Source: Bacteroidota bacterium (GTDB lineage: Bacteria > Bacteroidota > Bacteroidia > Chitinophagales > Chitinophagaceae). From it: a stretch of 64,000 nt of DNA. A program made the translations under genes and the position numbers. Position 1 is the first letter of the stretch, and the number at the start of each line of letters is the position of its first letter. Under the pieces are notes generated by a model. It made no database searches. It was not told the DNA's origin and saw only the letters and a program-made list of their open reading frames with translations. Where the stretch lies: NCBI GenBank assembly GCA_018267725.1, contig JAFDXY010000009.1:310001-374000 (forward strand). The letters are read 5' to 3'. Below, one piece after another: positions 7,998-16,196 of this stretch.

Positions 7998-9281
7998 TTA
8001 TTCATATCGCAAAGCAACAATAGGACTAAGTTTAGAAGCTTTCATTGCAGGATACAAACCTGCCAATAACCCCACACCTGTTGAAATAACAATACCCAAT
8101 ACAACCCACAACCATGGCACAGCAAACGGGCTATGAAATAAAAAACCTGCAGCTACATTGCCAATAATTACACCTAAAATAATTCCAAACAATGCACCTA
8201 ATAAACTAATAATTAAACTTTCTAACAAAAACTGCTGGCTAATATTTTTCTTTTTACCGCCAATAGCTTTTATTAAACCTACCTCTCTGGTGCGTTCATT
8301 TACAGCAACTAACATAATATTCATTAAACCAATAGCTGCACCAATTAAAGTAATTAAACCTATAGCACCCGCCGAGCCTGTAACACCACCTAAAACAGAA
8401 AGTAATTGTTCGGCAGCTTTATCACTTTTTTCAATAACAAAATTATCTGTATCGGTTGGTGTTAATTTTCTAATACTTCTAAATGCTGCGGTAGCTTCTC
8501 CAACAATAACATCTACTTGGTTTACGCTTCCTGCCATTACTCCAATAAAAAATGTATTAGATATATTTTGCAAGTGTTCTACACTACTGTAAGATGTAAT
8601 TACAATATCATCTTGCCTCATTAATCCACTTGAGCCTTTACTTTTTAATAAACCAATTATTCTATACGGAATACCATTTACTCTAATAATATTATCAATA
8701 GCTTTTTCAACATGTTCTCCAAACAATTTAGTTGCCACATTATTTCCTATCATGCAAACATTTCTTCCACTATGCACATCTAAAGTATTTAAGTTTCTAC
8801 CATCTTGCAAAGTATATCCGTTTACAGCAAGATAGTTTTCATCTCCGCCCCAAACAGTAACAACAGGGTTTGTTTTTTTATTATTAAAACTACATTCAGC
8901 ATTTCCGGGCCCTCTACGATAAATGCTAACTTGTGCAGATGGGAAATTAAAATTTTCTTTAAAGTGTTCTGCTTCTTCTTTTGTAATTATTTTATTAAGA
9001 TTGGCAATTTTTTCTTTTTGTCCTTTTTGTTTTTTTTCAACTTCTTTTCTTGGCGGTCCACCACCAAAACGAATATTAGATTCTTTATACCGAATACTAA
9101 AAGCATTGGCACCCATTGAGGAAAAACTTTCACGCAGGCTTTGCTCCATTGCAGTAATAGCCGTAATAATACCTATTAGTGCCATAATGCCAAAAGCAAT
9201 AATGGTAACAGTTATACTTGTACGCAATTTATTACTGAGTACTGTACGAAAGGCTAATGAAAATGTATCTTTAAACGTCAT
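7998..9281 (-). CDS. MacB-like ABC transporter permease (FtsX domain)
   Basis: A 427-residue inner-membrane permease of the MacB/FtsX type. An N-terminal transmembrane helix lies in KLRTSITVTIIAFGIMALIGIITAI. A large periplasmic domain (MacB_PCD) follows, with ERTREVGLIKAIGGKKKNI at the start of the C-terminal FtsX region and three more helices (GAIGLITLIGAAIGLMNIMLV, LIISLLGALFGIILG, WVVLGIVISTGVGLLAG). I take the ATG at 9281 (MTFKDTF...) rather than the in-frame ATG at 9299, because homologues start at this point. There is no nucleotide-binding domain in the protein or beside it, so its ATPase partner must be encoded elsewhere. The TolC/adaptor pair at 14.8-17.6 kb could be its partner, but that is only inference. 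Confidence 0.88.
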   Translation of the reverse strand: MTFKDTFSLAFRTVLSNKLRTSITVTIIAFGIMALIGIITAITAMEQSLRESFSSMGANAFSIRYKESNIRFGGGPPRKEVEKKQKGQKEKIANLNKIITKEEAEHFKENFNFPSAQVSIYRRGPGNAECSFNNKKTNPVVTVWGGDENYLAVNGYTLQDGRNLNTLDVHSGRNVCMIGNNVATKLFGEHVEKAIDNIIRVNGIPYRIIGLLKSKGSSGLMRQDDIVITSYSSVEHLQNISNTFFIGVMAGSVNQVDVIVGEATAAFRSIRKLTPTDTDNFVIEKSDKAAEQLLSVLGGVTGSAGAIGLITLIGAAIGLMNIMLVAVNERTREVGLIKAIGGKKKNISQQFLLESLIISLLGALFGIILGVIIGNVAAGFLFHSPFAVPWLWVVLGIVISTGVGLLAGLYPAMKASKLSPIVALRYE

Positions 9282-9416
9282 TTTATAATTACAATGCACT
9301 AAAGATATAAGAGAATGCAGAATTGGATATAATTATTTGATGAAGGGGTTAATTCTTATATAAACTTCTTTACGCGTTATTTAATAAAATAAAAACTAAA
9401 ACATAACTTCTCCTTT

Positions 9417-9424
9417 TATTTTTG
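9417..9424 (+). promoter_or_regulatory. Candidate -7 element for hemW
   Basis: TATTTTTG fits the Bacteroidota TAnnTTTG consensus and ends 13 bases before the hemW ATG. A motif match without a clear -33 box. Confidence 0.35.
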
Positions 9425-9437
9425 CGAATAATTATTT

Positions 9438-10565
9438 ATGGCAGGTATTTATATTCATATTCCGTTTTGCAAAAAAGCTTGTCATTATTGCAATTTTCAT
9501 TTTTCTACAACAAAGCATTTAATGCCTCAAATGCTTAACGCTATTAACAAAGAAATTATTTTACGAAAAAATGAATTAGCCGAAACCGTTGATACCGTTT
9601 ATTTTGGCGGCGGCACACCAAGCTTACTTTCAATTAAAGATTTACAATTAATAACTAATAATTTAAAAGAACATTATTTAATAAATAACAATGCCGAACT
9701 AACATTAGAAGCCAACCCCGATGATATTACAAAAGAAAAATTAATTGGCTGGAAAAATTGCGGCATAAACAGATTAAGTATTGGCATACAATCTTTTAAC
9801 GAAGAAGAATTAGTTTGGATGAACAGAGCACACAATGCCACACAAGCAATTAATAATTTACAATTAGCCTTACAATATTTTAATAATATTTCGATTGATT
9901 TAATTTACGGCACACCATTATTAACTAATAAACAATGGTTACAAAATATACAAACAGTTGCCGCATTAAATATTCCGCATATTTCATGTTATGCATTAAC
10001 GGTTGAAGAAGGCACCGCATTAAACAAAATGATTTTGCAAGGAAAAAAACAAAACACCAATGCAGATAAACAAGCCCAACATTTTGAAATGCTTATGCAA
10101 TGGGCTTTTGAAAATAATTACGAACATTACGAAATTTCAAACTTTGCCAAACATGGTTTTAAAAGCAAACACAACAGTAGTTATTGGCAAGGAAAAAATT
10201 ATGTAGGCATTGGTCCATCTGCACACTCATACAACGGCACACAACGCAAATGGAATATTGCTAACAACGCATTGTATATAAAAAATGTAGAACAAGCTAT
10301 TGTTTTATTTGAAGAAGAAACATTAACCGCTACACAACAACTAAACGAATTTTTAATGATTGCTTTGCGAACTAATGAAGGCATTTGTTTTACAGATAAA
10401 AGATGGAAGATAATAAACGACAACTTTAAAAAAGAAATTTTAAGCACAGCAAAAAAATGGCAAAGCACTAATCATCTTTTAATTAGCGAAAAAAATATTT
10501 ACTTAACCAATAAAGGAAAATTTTTAGCCGATGGTATTGCTGCAGATTTGTTTCAGTTAAGTTAA
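9438..10565 (+). CDS. hemW: Radical SAM heme chaperone HemW
   Basis: A 375-residue radical-SAM protein. HemW binds heme and delivers it to respiratory enzymes; it was formerly annotated as oxygen-independent coproporphyrinogen III oxidase. The cluster motif CKKACHYCNF (Cys11, Cys15, Cys18) has the CX3CX2CXF spacing. It is followed by YFGGGTPSLL, the Glu-rich LTLEANPDDI strand and RLSIGIQSFN, and by a C-terminal HemN_C-like region (YEISNFAKHG...SYWQGKNYVGIGPSAHSY). Genuine HemN carries an extra N-terminal extension and further motif differences, so HemW is the better name. The start at the first ATG places the iron-sulfur motif at the expected position. Confidence 0.93.
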   Translation: MAGIYIHIPFCKKACHYCNFHFSTTKHLMPQMLNAINKEIILRKNELAETVDTVYFGGGTPSLLSIKDLQLITNNLKEHYLINNNAELTLEANPDDITKEKLIGWKNCGINRLSIGIQSFNEEELVWMNRAHNATQAINNLQLALQYFNNISIDLIYGTPLLTNKQWLQNIQTVAALNIPHISCYALTVEEGTALNKMILQGKKQNTNADKQAQHFEMLMQWAFENNYEHYEISNFAKHGFKSKHNSSYWQGKNYVGIGPSAHSYNGTQRKWNIANNALYIKNVEQAIVLFEEETLTATQQLNEFLMIALRTNEGICFTDKRWKIINDNFKKEILSTAKKWQSTNHLLISEKNIYLTNKGKFLADGIAADLFQLS

Positions 10566-10606
10566 TTTGAAAATTTTATTCAATACTGGCAACGACAGAA
10601 AAAATA

Positions 10607-10846
10607 CTACTTTTTTAATTCCTGAACAGAAGGCTCTTTTTCTACATTTAGTCTTTCATACAAACTAATATTTACTTTTATAATAATTAAAATAAGTAAG
10701 CAATAAAACATTAACGCAATTGTTCTAGCGTTTTTGGGGTTTTGTGATATTTTTCCAGTTAACACATCATAAATCATAACAACAATACCTAACATTGAGG
10801 TAATTAAAACGCTAATAAATGTTATCATAAAATAATTTTTATTCAT
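10607..10846 (-). CDS. Small two-helix membrane protein, hypothetical
   Basis: A 79-residue protein with two predicted transmembrane segments (about residues 7-28, MITFISVLITSMLGIVVMIY, and 43-60, IALMFYCLLILIIIKVNISL) joined by a short polar loop. It has a charged C-terminal tail. I recognise no family. It follows the mutarotase gene by 29 bases on the same strand and could be the last gene of that operon. Codon use resembles its neighbours. Function unknown. Confidence 0.55.
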   Translation of the reverse strand: MNKNYFMITFISVLITSMLGIVVMIYDVLTGKISQNPKNARTIALMFYCLLILIIIKVNISLYERLNVEKEPSVQELKK

Positions 10847-10875
10847 GCATGATGTGAAAACACAAACTATTACAA

Positions 10876-11211
10876 CTAAATTAATTCAAAAATTTTATCC
10901 ATCAACACCCATTTCTCTCCATCTTTTGCAAAAGGTAAAGCTTGTTGATATTTCCACATTAATGCTTCCCAACGTTGCACAACTACATTAGCTGCATCTT
11001 CCATTGCTTTTTTATGAAAAGAAAAATTATCGTTCGTTTCCATTATCATAAACAAACGGTTGCCTGCTCTGTGTATTTCCATTTTTTCAATGCCACTATT
11101 CTTTATACTATTAATAATTTCAGACCAAACTTGTTGATGTTGCTTTTCGTATTCTGCAATTAATGCAGCATCATTTTTTAAATCTAATGCTAAACAAAAT
11201 TTTTTACTCAT
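10876..11211 (-). CDS. L-rhamnose mutarotase family protein
   Basis: A 111-residue protein of the RhaM/RhaU (DUF718) family, which interconverts alpha and beta anomers of deoxyhexoses. Visible family landmarks are an N-terminal FCLALDLKND strand, EYEKQHQQVWSEI (the conserved His in the middle), IEKMEIHRAGNRLFMIMET and the C-terminal RWEALMWKYQQALP. The start overlaps the stop of the upstream symporter gene by four bases (ATGA), indicating translational coupling. With an L-fucose-permease-like neighbour, the real substrate may be L-fucose or another 6-deoxy sugar rather than L-rhamnose. I see no rhamnose isomerase or kinase here. Confidence 0.85.
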   Translation of the reverse strand: MSKKFCLALDLKNDAALIAEYEKQHQQVWSEIINSIKNSGIEKMEIHRAGNRLFMIMETNDNFSFHKKAMEDAANVVVQRWEALMWKYQQALPFAKDGEKWVLMDKIFELI

Positions 11212-12482
11212 GTGTTTGTTGGTTTATATCCTTTCCATGCAAAATAGGCAACAATAAAAAAACAAATTAACGGTGAAATATATGCAATTTGAATACTATG
11301 TGTTGCATCAGAAATCATTCCCATTATTAAAGGAATAAATGCACCACCTACAATAGACATGATAAGAAATGAAGAAGCCAGTTTTGCATCTTCACCTAAA
11401 TCTTCTATACCTAATGCAAAAATAGTAGGAAACATAATGCTCATAAAAAATGGAACAGCCATTAAAACATATACAGCCATTGCATGATGCCAAGTAATGG
11501 CAACACTTAGCAATACTATATTTATAACAGCATAAATAAATAATAGTTTATTAGAAGAAATAAATTTCATAAAAAAAGTTCCTGCAAATCTGCCAACCAT
11601 AAACCCAACCATTGCAACAGAGCCCCATAAAAATGCAGCATCTTTCTCGTGCATATTCATTACAAATTTTGAAAAGCGAATAAAAAAACTTCCGACACCT
11701 ACTTGTGCACCAACATAAAAAAACTGAGCTGCTACCGCCCATCGTAAATGTTTGTACTGAAATACTTTAAACGATAGAACAGATTTTTCAGTTTTATTAT
11801 TTTTTAACTCGGGCAGTTTATTAAATAAGATAATAACTAATACAATTAAAACTATAAGAGCAATAATTAAATAAGGAATTTTAACAGCATTTGATTCGTG
11901 CTGCAAGTATTGCTGCAACTGCTCTGTAGGCATTTTTGCTAAATCGTTTTTAGAATATTCAATACCCGATAAAATAAATTTTCCACCCAGTATGGGTGCA
12001 ATAAAAGCTCCTATTCCATTAAACGATTGTGCAAAGTTTAAACGGCGTGCACCATTTTGTGGTTCTCCCAATAAAGTCATGTAAGGGTTGGCTACTGTTT
12101 CTAAAAAAGTTGCTCCACTTGCAATTACAAATAATGCAAATAAAAAAAAGTAGAAAGAACGAACAGATGCTGCAGGCACAAATAATAAAGCACCTGTGGC
12201 ATATAAGGAAAGTCCAAAAAGAATTCCTTTTTTGTACCCGTATTTTTTTATAAAAATTCCCGCAGGTAATGCAATTAAAAAATAAGCAATGTAAACCGAT
12301 GAATCTATTAATGCCGATTGTGTATCGCTTAACTCACACGCTTTTTTTAAATGCGGAATTAAAATTGGATTTACATTATGCAAAAATGCCCATAAAAAAA
12401 ATAAAATAGTAACCAATAAAAAAGGAACAATAAATTGTTTATCGCTTTTTTTATAACCGGTTAATTGATAAAATAAATTCAT
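11208..12482 (-). CDS. fucP: L-fucose:H+ symporter-like MFS permease
   Basis: A 424-residue major facilitator with about twelve helices and no signal peptide, in the FucP/NagP branch. Matches include the first-helix stretch FLVTILFFLWAFLHNVNPILIPHLKKA and the loop and helix ETVANPYMTLLGEP...RLNFAQSFNGIGA, both near-diagnostic of FucP. The C-terminal half has FFMSIMFPTIFALGIEDLGEDAKLAS. It imports a monosaccharide, probably L-fucose or a related sugar, with protons. It lies three bases downstream of the nucleotidyltransferase/GHMP gene and overlaps the mutarotase by four bases, so the three genes form one transcriptional unit. The sugar is inferred from family membership only. Confidence 0.85.
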   Translation of the reverse strand: MNLFYQLTGYKKSDKQFIVPFLLVTILFFLWAFLHNVNPILIPHLKKACELSDTQSALIDSSVYIAYFLIALPAGIFIKKYGYKKGILFGLSLYATGALLFVPAASVRSFYFFLFALFVIASGATFLETVANPYMTLLGEPQNGARRLNFAQSFNGIGAFIAPILGGKFILSGIEYSKNDLAKMPTEQLQQYLQHESNAVKIPYLIIALIVLIVLVIILFNKLPELKNNKTEKSVLSFKVFQYKHLRWAVAAQFFYVGAQVGVGSFFIRFSKFVMNMHEKDAAFLWGSVAMVGFMVGRFAGTFFMKFISSNKLLFIYAVINIVLLSVAITWHHAMAVYVLMAVPFFMSIMFPTIFALGIEDLGEDAKLASSFLIMSIVGGAFIPLIMGMISDATHSIQIAYISPLICFFIVAYFAWKGYKPTNT

Positions 12483-12485
12483 ACA

Positions 12486-13634
12486 TTATAAGTCAAATTT
12501 TCTTCTTATTTTAATAGCAAAAGCATCTTCAACTTTTGTATCGTTTACTAAAATTAAATAACCACCACCGCCTGCACCTGATAGTTTATACCCTTTACAC
12601 AAAGGTTTATATTGATTAATTATTTTTTGTATTTCTTCATCTACCATATTAGGAAACATTGTTATTTGTGCATGAAAAGAATTGGTAAATGCTTTACTAA
12701 ATTTTTCTACATCCATTTCATTAATTGCTTGCCAACATTCATTGGCAGCAATAGCTAAAGCTTCGGCCCCTGCTGCATTTATGTTTGTGTTTTCTAAAAC
12801 ATTGTAATTACTTTCTCGGGGGTCTAAAGGAATTAAAAATAAATGTTGTTCTATCCAATCTAATATTTTATCATCATTAATAGTTTTTATATGGGCAGGC
12901 CAATAATTATTTTCATAATACAAATAATTTAATGCCGGCAACATAATACCTAACGCATCTTGAGAGCCTGCAACAATTTCTGTTCCCGGAGGGTTTTCAA
13001 AGCCAAATAAAATTTTTGCATTTTGCAAAACATTTCCTTTTGGTAAAGATGTGCCCCATAATTCTATAGCTTTATTTCTGCTGCTACTTGCCATACCGCT
13101 TCTGTTATTAAACTCTATTGTTGGCTCTATTGAAATAGTAATAACTGCACCCGAACAATATTTTGAAACATAAGGTTGATCTAACCAACCACCGGCTAAA
13201 TCTATTCTGAAAGGAATGGTACTAACGGTTCTTAATGATGTAGTTGAACGAACAGGCAATGCAGCATGTGGTATGCGATGAAGTACTTTATATTCAATAT
13301 TTTTTATCTCACACAATTCTTTTTTTGAAGGTGAATTACCATCTTCATTCACAATAAAAACATCGGGTTTAATTTCATTCAATTCATTTATAAAATCAAG
13401 ATGCCCCGAGCCCGAACCAACTATACATTCATGCACACACTTTAATGCATTTATCATATATTTTCTTTCATCTTGATTGTTTACAGGATAACGACCTTTT
13501 AATCCGTACACTGTTTCATCTGAACCAATACAAACATATAAATTACCAAACTGTGCAGCTTCATTTAAAAAAGCAACATGCCCACTATGCAATAAATCGA
13601 AACAACCACTAACAAATATTTTTTTATTTTTCAT
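12486..13634 (-). CDS. Cytidylyltransferase-like domain fused to GHMP kinase-like domain
   Basis: A 382-residue two-domain protein. Residues about 1-135 are a nucleotidyltransferase of the RfaE-C/GlmA type: VSGCFDLLHSGHVAFL contains the HxGH nucleotide-binding motif, and VRSTTSLR corresponds to the ISSTxxR motif. Residues about 140-382 resemble GHMP sugar kinases: PFRIDLAGGWLDQP is motif 1, AGSQDALG resembles the GxQD segment, and KLSGAGGGGYLILV is motif 3. The glycine/serine-rich ATP loop (GLGSS-type motif 2) expected between the first two is not visible, so kinase activity is uncertain. It is the first gene of the FucP/mutarotase operon. It may activate or salvage a sugar, but the substrate is unknown. 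HldE has the opposite domain order and an unrelated kinase. Confidence 0.75.
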   Translation of the reverse strand: MKNKKIFVSGCFDLLHSGHVAFLNEAAQFGNLYVCIGSDETVYGLKGRYPVNNQDERKYMINALKCVHECIVGSGSGHLDFINELNEIKPDVFIVNEDGNSPSKKELCEIKNIEYKVLHRIPHAALPVRSTTSLRTVSTIPFRIDLAGGWLDQPYVSKYCSGAVITISIEPTIEFNNRSGMASSSRNKAIELWGTSLPKGNVLQNAKILFGFENPPGTEIVAGSQDALGIMLPALNYLYYENNYWPAHIKTINDDKILDWIEQHLFLIPLDPRESNYNVLENTNINAAGAEALAIAANECWQAINEMDVEKFSKAFTNSFHAQITMFPNMVDEEIQKIINQYKPLCKGYKLSGAGGGGYLILVNDTKVEDAFAIKIRRKFDL

Positions 13635-13759
13635 ATTTACAACAATATACTAAACCTTATAAAATAAGTTGAAGTGTTTATTTAAGTTTTGAAAATAAGA
13701 AGATAGTTTGTTATATCAACTTAATTAATAAGATAATTTTTTATGAAAAAAGTGCAGGT

Positions 13760-14770
13760 TTAAAACAATAATTCTTCAATTTTTTTAAACCCTTCTTCGG
13801 CAGATAAATGTTTCCATAAAATTTCGTAAACAGTTGTAGCAATGGGTATATGTGCTTTTAAAGTTGTGTTAGTTATGTGAATGCATTTGCTTGCATTATA
13901 ACCTTCGGCAACCATATTTAATTCTAACTGTGCAGCTTTTACGCTGTAGCCTTTACCAATCATGTTTCCAAAGGTTCTGTTACGGCTGTATAATGAATAG
14001 CAGGTTACCAATAAATCTCCTAAGTATACAGATGCTGCATAGTTTATAGTGCGTTGCTCTTCATCTGTTTCTTTACTCCAAACTAATTTTTTTAAAAAGC
14101 CAACCATTTCATCGGCAGCATTGGCAATGTAAACACTTAAAAAATTATCGCCATATTCTAAACCATGTGCAATACCTGCACCTAAAGCATAAATATTTTT
14201 TAGAATAGCTGCATATTGTACGCCCAACACATCGTGATTGGTTATAACATTTAAATAATCTGTTTTAAAATGCTGTGCTAATTGTTTAGCTACTTCTTCA
14301 TTTATTCCAGAAAAAGTTAAGTACGATAATTTTTCAGCGGCTACTTCTTCTGCATGGCATGGGCCAAGAATAGTAAAATAATTTTCTAACGATACATTAA
14401 ATTTTTCTTTCAAGTAATCGTTTACCAATAAATTTTTTGCAGGAAGAATGCCTTTTACGGCACTCATTACTTTTTTATTTTGTAAAGCATTTTCATTTAC
14501 TTGATTAAATGCATCTTCAACATAAGCAGAAGGAACAGCAATAACCAACACATTGCAAGCTTCTATTACTTTATTTAAATTACTTTCTAAAATTAATTGT
14601 GCCGTATTAAAGTAAGCAGTGTGCAAATAATGCGGATTGTGCCTGCGTTGCTGAATGGTTTTTATGGCTGCCTCGTTACGCACCCACCAATATATAGTAT
14701 TACCGTTATCTGTTAGTATTTTGGCTAAAGCTGTTGCCCAGCTTCCGCTTCCGATAATTCCAAATTGCAT
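13760..14770 (-). CDS. gpsA: NAD(P)H-dependent glycerol-3-phosphate dehydrogenase
   Basis: Cytoplasmic enzyme that reduces dihydroxyacetone phosphate to sn-glycerol-3-phosphate, the backbone of membrane phospholipids. The 336 residues match the family length. The Rossmann motif GIIGSGSWATALAKIL is at the N-terminus, followed by NKVIEACNVLVIAVPSAYV and KGILPAKN. GPCHAEEVA and LKNIYALGAGIAHGLEYGDN (the latter with the catalytic Lys) and the C-terminal MIGKGYSVKAAQLELNMVAEGY segment are all present. The gene stands alone. A TAAGTTTG promoter motif lies 20 bases upstream, and a terminator separates it from the preceding efflux operon. Confidence 0.95.
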   Translation of the reverse strand: MQFGIIGSGSWATALAKILTDNGNTIYWWVRNEAAIKTIQQRRHNPHYLHTAYFNTAQLILESNLNKVIEACNVLVIAVPSAYVEDAFNQVNENALQNKKVMSAVKGILPAKNLLVNDYLKEKFNVSLENYFTILGPCHAEEVAAEKLSYLTFSGINEEVAKQLAQHFKTDYLNVITNHDVLGVQYAAILKNIYALGAGIAHGLEYGDNFLSVYIANAADEMVGFLKKLVWSKETDEEQRTINYAASVYLGDLLVTCYSLYSRNRTFGNMIGKGYSVKAAQLELNMVAEGYNASKCIHITNTTLKAHIPIATTVYEILWKHLSAEEGFKKIEELLF

Positions 14771-14789
14771 GGCAAGTTTTTAATTAAAA

Positions 14790-14797
14790 CAAACTTA
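14790..14797 (-). promoter_or_regulatory. Candidate -7 element for gpsA
   Basis: Read on the minus strand the bases are TAAGTTTG, matching TAnnTTTG, about 20 bases ahead of the gpsA ATG. Confidence 0.35.
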
Positions 14798-14827
14798 CGA
14801 AAGCTATTGGTTTAATTGCAGAAATAA

Positions 14828-14853
14828 AAAAGAGAAGTAAAAACTTCTCTTTT
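14828..14853 (-). terminator. Intrinsic terminator after the efflux adaptor gene
   Basis: An 11-bp inverted repeat, AAAAGAGAAGT (14828-14838) against ACTTCTCTTTT (14843-14853), with an AAAA loop, directly behind the adaptor stop codon and in front of gpsA. Confidence 0.75.
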
Positions 14854-14857
14854 AAAA

Positions 14858-16180
14858 TTATTGTTTTTTATCTGTTGAAGAATTTTTATCATCGTACACT
14901 TTATCTTTTGTTGTTACCGTAACTTTTGATCCATCTTTTAAAATTTTACTTACGGCAGCATAAGGGCCAGTTATTACTTCATCTCCTTCTTTTAAACCTT
15001 GTGTTATTTCTATATAATTTATATCTTGAATTGAAGTTGATACTTTTACTTTTTTAATAGTGCCTGCTGTTTTGTTTAATACAAATACCACTTCTTCTGT
15101 TCCGTTAGTTTTTCCGTCTTTATCTTTTACCTCGCGTGTTGTTACTGCATTTAAAGGAATGCTTAAAACATCTTTTTCTGTTTTTGTTTGAATATCTGCA
15201 CTGGCACTCATTTTAGGGCGAAACGGGAAGGGTTTGCCTATTGCAATTAAATCTTTATAACTATCTACTAATAAACGAATATGAACCGTGTAATTAGTAA
15301 CATCTGTACCGGTATTAGTAGTTGTAAGCGATGCTGTTGGATTAGCAATTTTATAAACCAAGCCTTTAAATTTTCTGTTATTGTATGCATCTATTTCAAC
15401 CAATGCAGTATCTCCAATTCTTACTTTCGGAATATCGTTTTCACCAACATCAACCTGTACAACAATACTATTCATATCTGCAATACGCATCATTTCTGTT
15501 CCAACATTAAAACTATTACCAGCTACACGTTCCCCTTTTTTTACACTTAATAAACTTATAATACCATCCATTGGTGCAGTAATAACTGTTCTTGATAAAT
15601 CTTTATCAGACTTTGCTAACTGTGCCTGCATATTTTTTACATTGGCTTTTGAAGCTTTAATACCTTGTATGGCTGCATTGTAGTTAGATTGTGCAGTTAA
15701 TAAAGTTTGTTGTGCAGCTTCAAATTCAGATGCACTAATTACTTTACTTGCTAATAATTTTTTTTGACGATTAAAGTTTAATTGAGCTTGATCTAATATT
15801 GCTTTTAATCCTGTTAAAGCAGCTTCCGAATTTGATACTTGTGCTTGTGCTTGTGTTACGGCTGCTTCTACTTGCTCTTTTTGTGTTTCATAAATATCAG
15901 CATATATTTTTGCCAATACTTGTCCGCGTTTTACACTATCACCTTCATTTACATTTAACTGTGTAATTTCTCCACTTATATCCGGGCTAACTTTTACTTC
16001 AATTTCAGGATATATTTTTCCGCTAGCATTTACGGTTTCTATTATGGTGCGTTTGGTAGCTTTTTCGGTAATTACTTTTGTGCCTTCATCTTTTCCTAAT
16101 ACACCGGCAGATTTTAATGCAACCATTCCACCAATTAAAACTACTAAACCAATAATAATCCAAAGCAATGTTTTATTCAT
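14858..16180 (-). CDS. RND/MacA-type periplasmic adaptor (HlyD family)
   Basis: A 440-residue membrane fusion protein that bridges an inner-membrane transporter and a TolC channel. An N-terminal anchor helix (LLWIIIGLVVLIGGMVALKSAG) is followed by a lipoyl half-motif (GEITQLNVNEGDSVKRGQVLAKI) and a long alpha-hairpin coiled coil (about residues 105-195, many Ala/Gln). The second lipoyl half (TVITAPMDGIISLLSVKKGERV) and beta-barrel and proximal domains (TREVKDKDGK...EVVFVLN) come after. I start at the ATG at 16180 (MNKTLLW), because the in-frame ATG at 16258 would overlap the upstream tolC gene and add an unlikely leader. It lies 16 bases behind the TolC-like gene. No pump gene follows, so the inner-membrane partner is elsewhere. 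Confidence 0.9.
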   Translation of the reverse strand: MNKTLLWIIIGLVVLIGGMVALKSAGVLGKDEGTKVITEKATKRTIIETVNASGKIYPEIEVKVSPDISGEITQLNVNEGDSVKRGQVLAKIYADIYETQKEQVEAAVTQAQAQVSNSEAALTGLKAILDQAQLNFNRQKKLLASKVISASEFEAAQQTLLTAQSNYNAAIQGIKASKANVKNMQAQLAKSDKDLSRTVITAPMDGIISLLSVKKGERVAGNSFNVGTEMMRIADMNSIVVQVDVGENDIPKVRIGDTALVEIDAYNNRKFKGLVYKIANPTASLTTTNTGTDVTNYTVHIRLLVDSYKDLIAIGKPFPFRPKMSASADIQTKTEKDVLSIPLNAVTTREVKDKDGKTNGTEEVVFVLNKTAGTIKKVKVSTSIQDINYIEITQGLKEGDEVITGPYAAVSKILKDGSKVTVTTKDKVYDDKNSSTDKKQ

Positions 16181-16196
16181 AAAAAAATTAATATTT

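Noticed and set aside
12486..13634. HldE (heptose kinase/adenylyltransferase) or Fkp (fucokinase/GDP-fucose pyrophosphorylase)
   Set aside because: HldE has a PfkB-type kinase first and the transferase second; Fkp is about 950 residues. Domain order, fold and length here differ from both.
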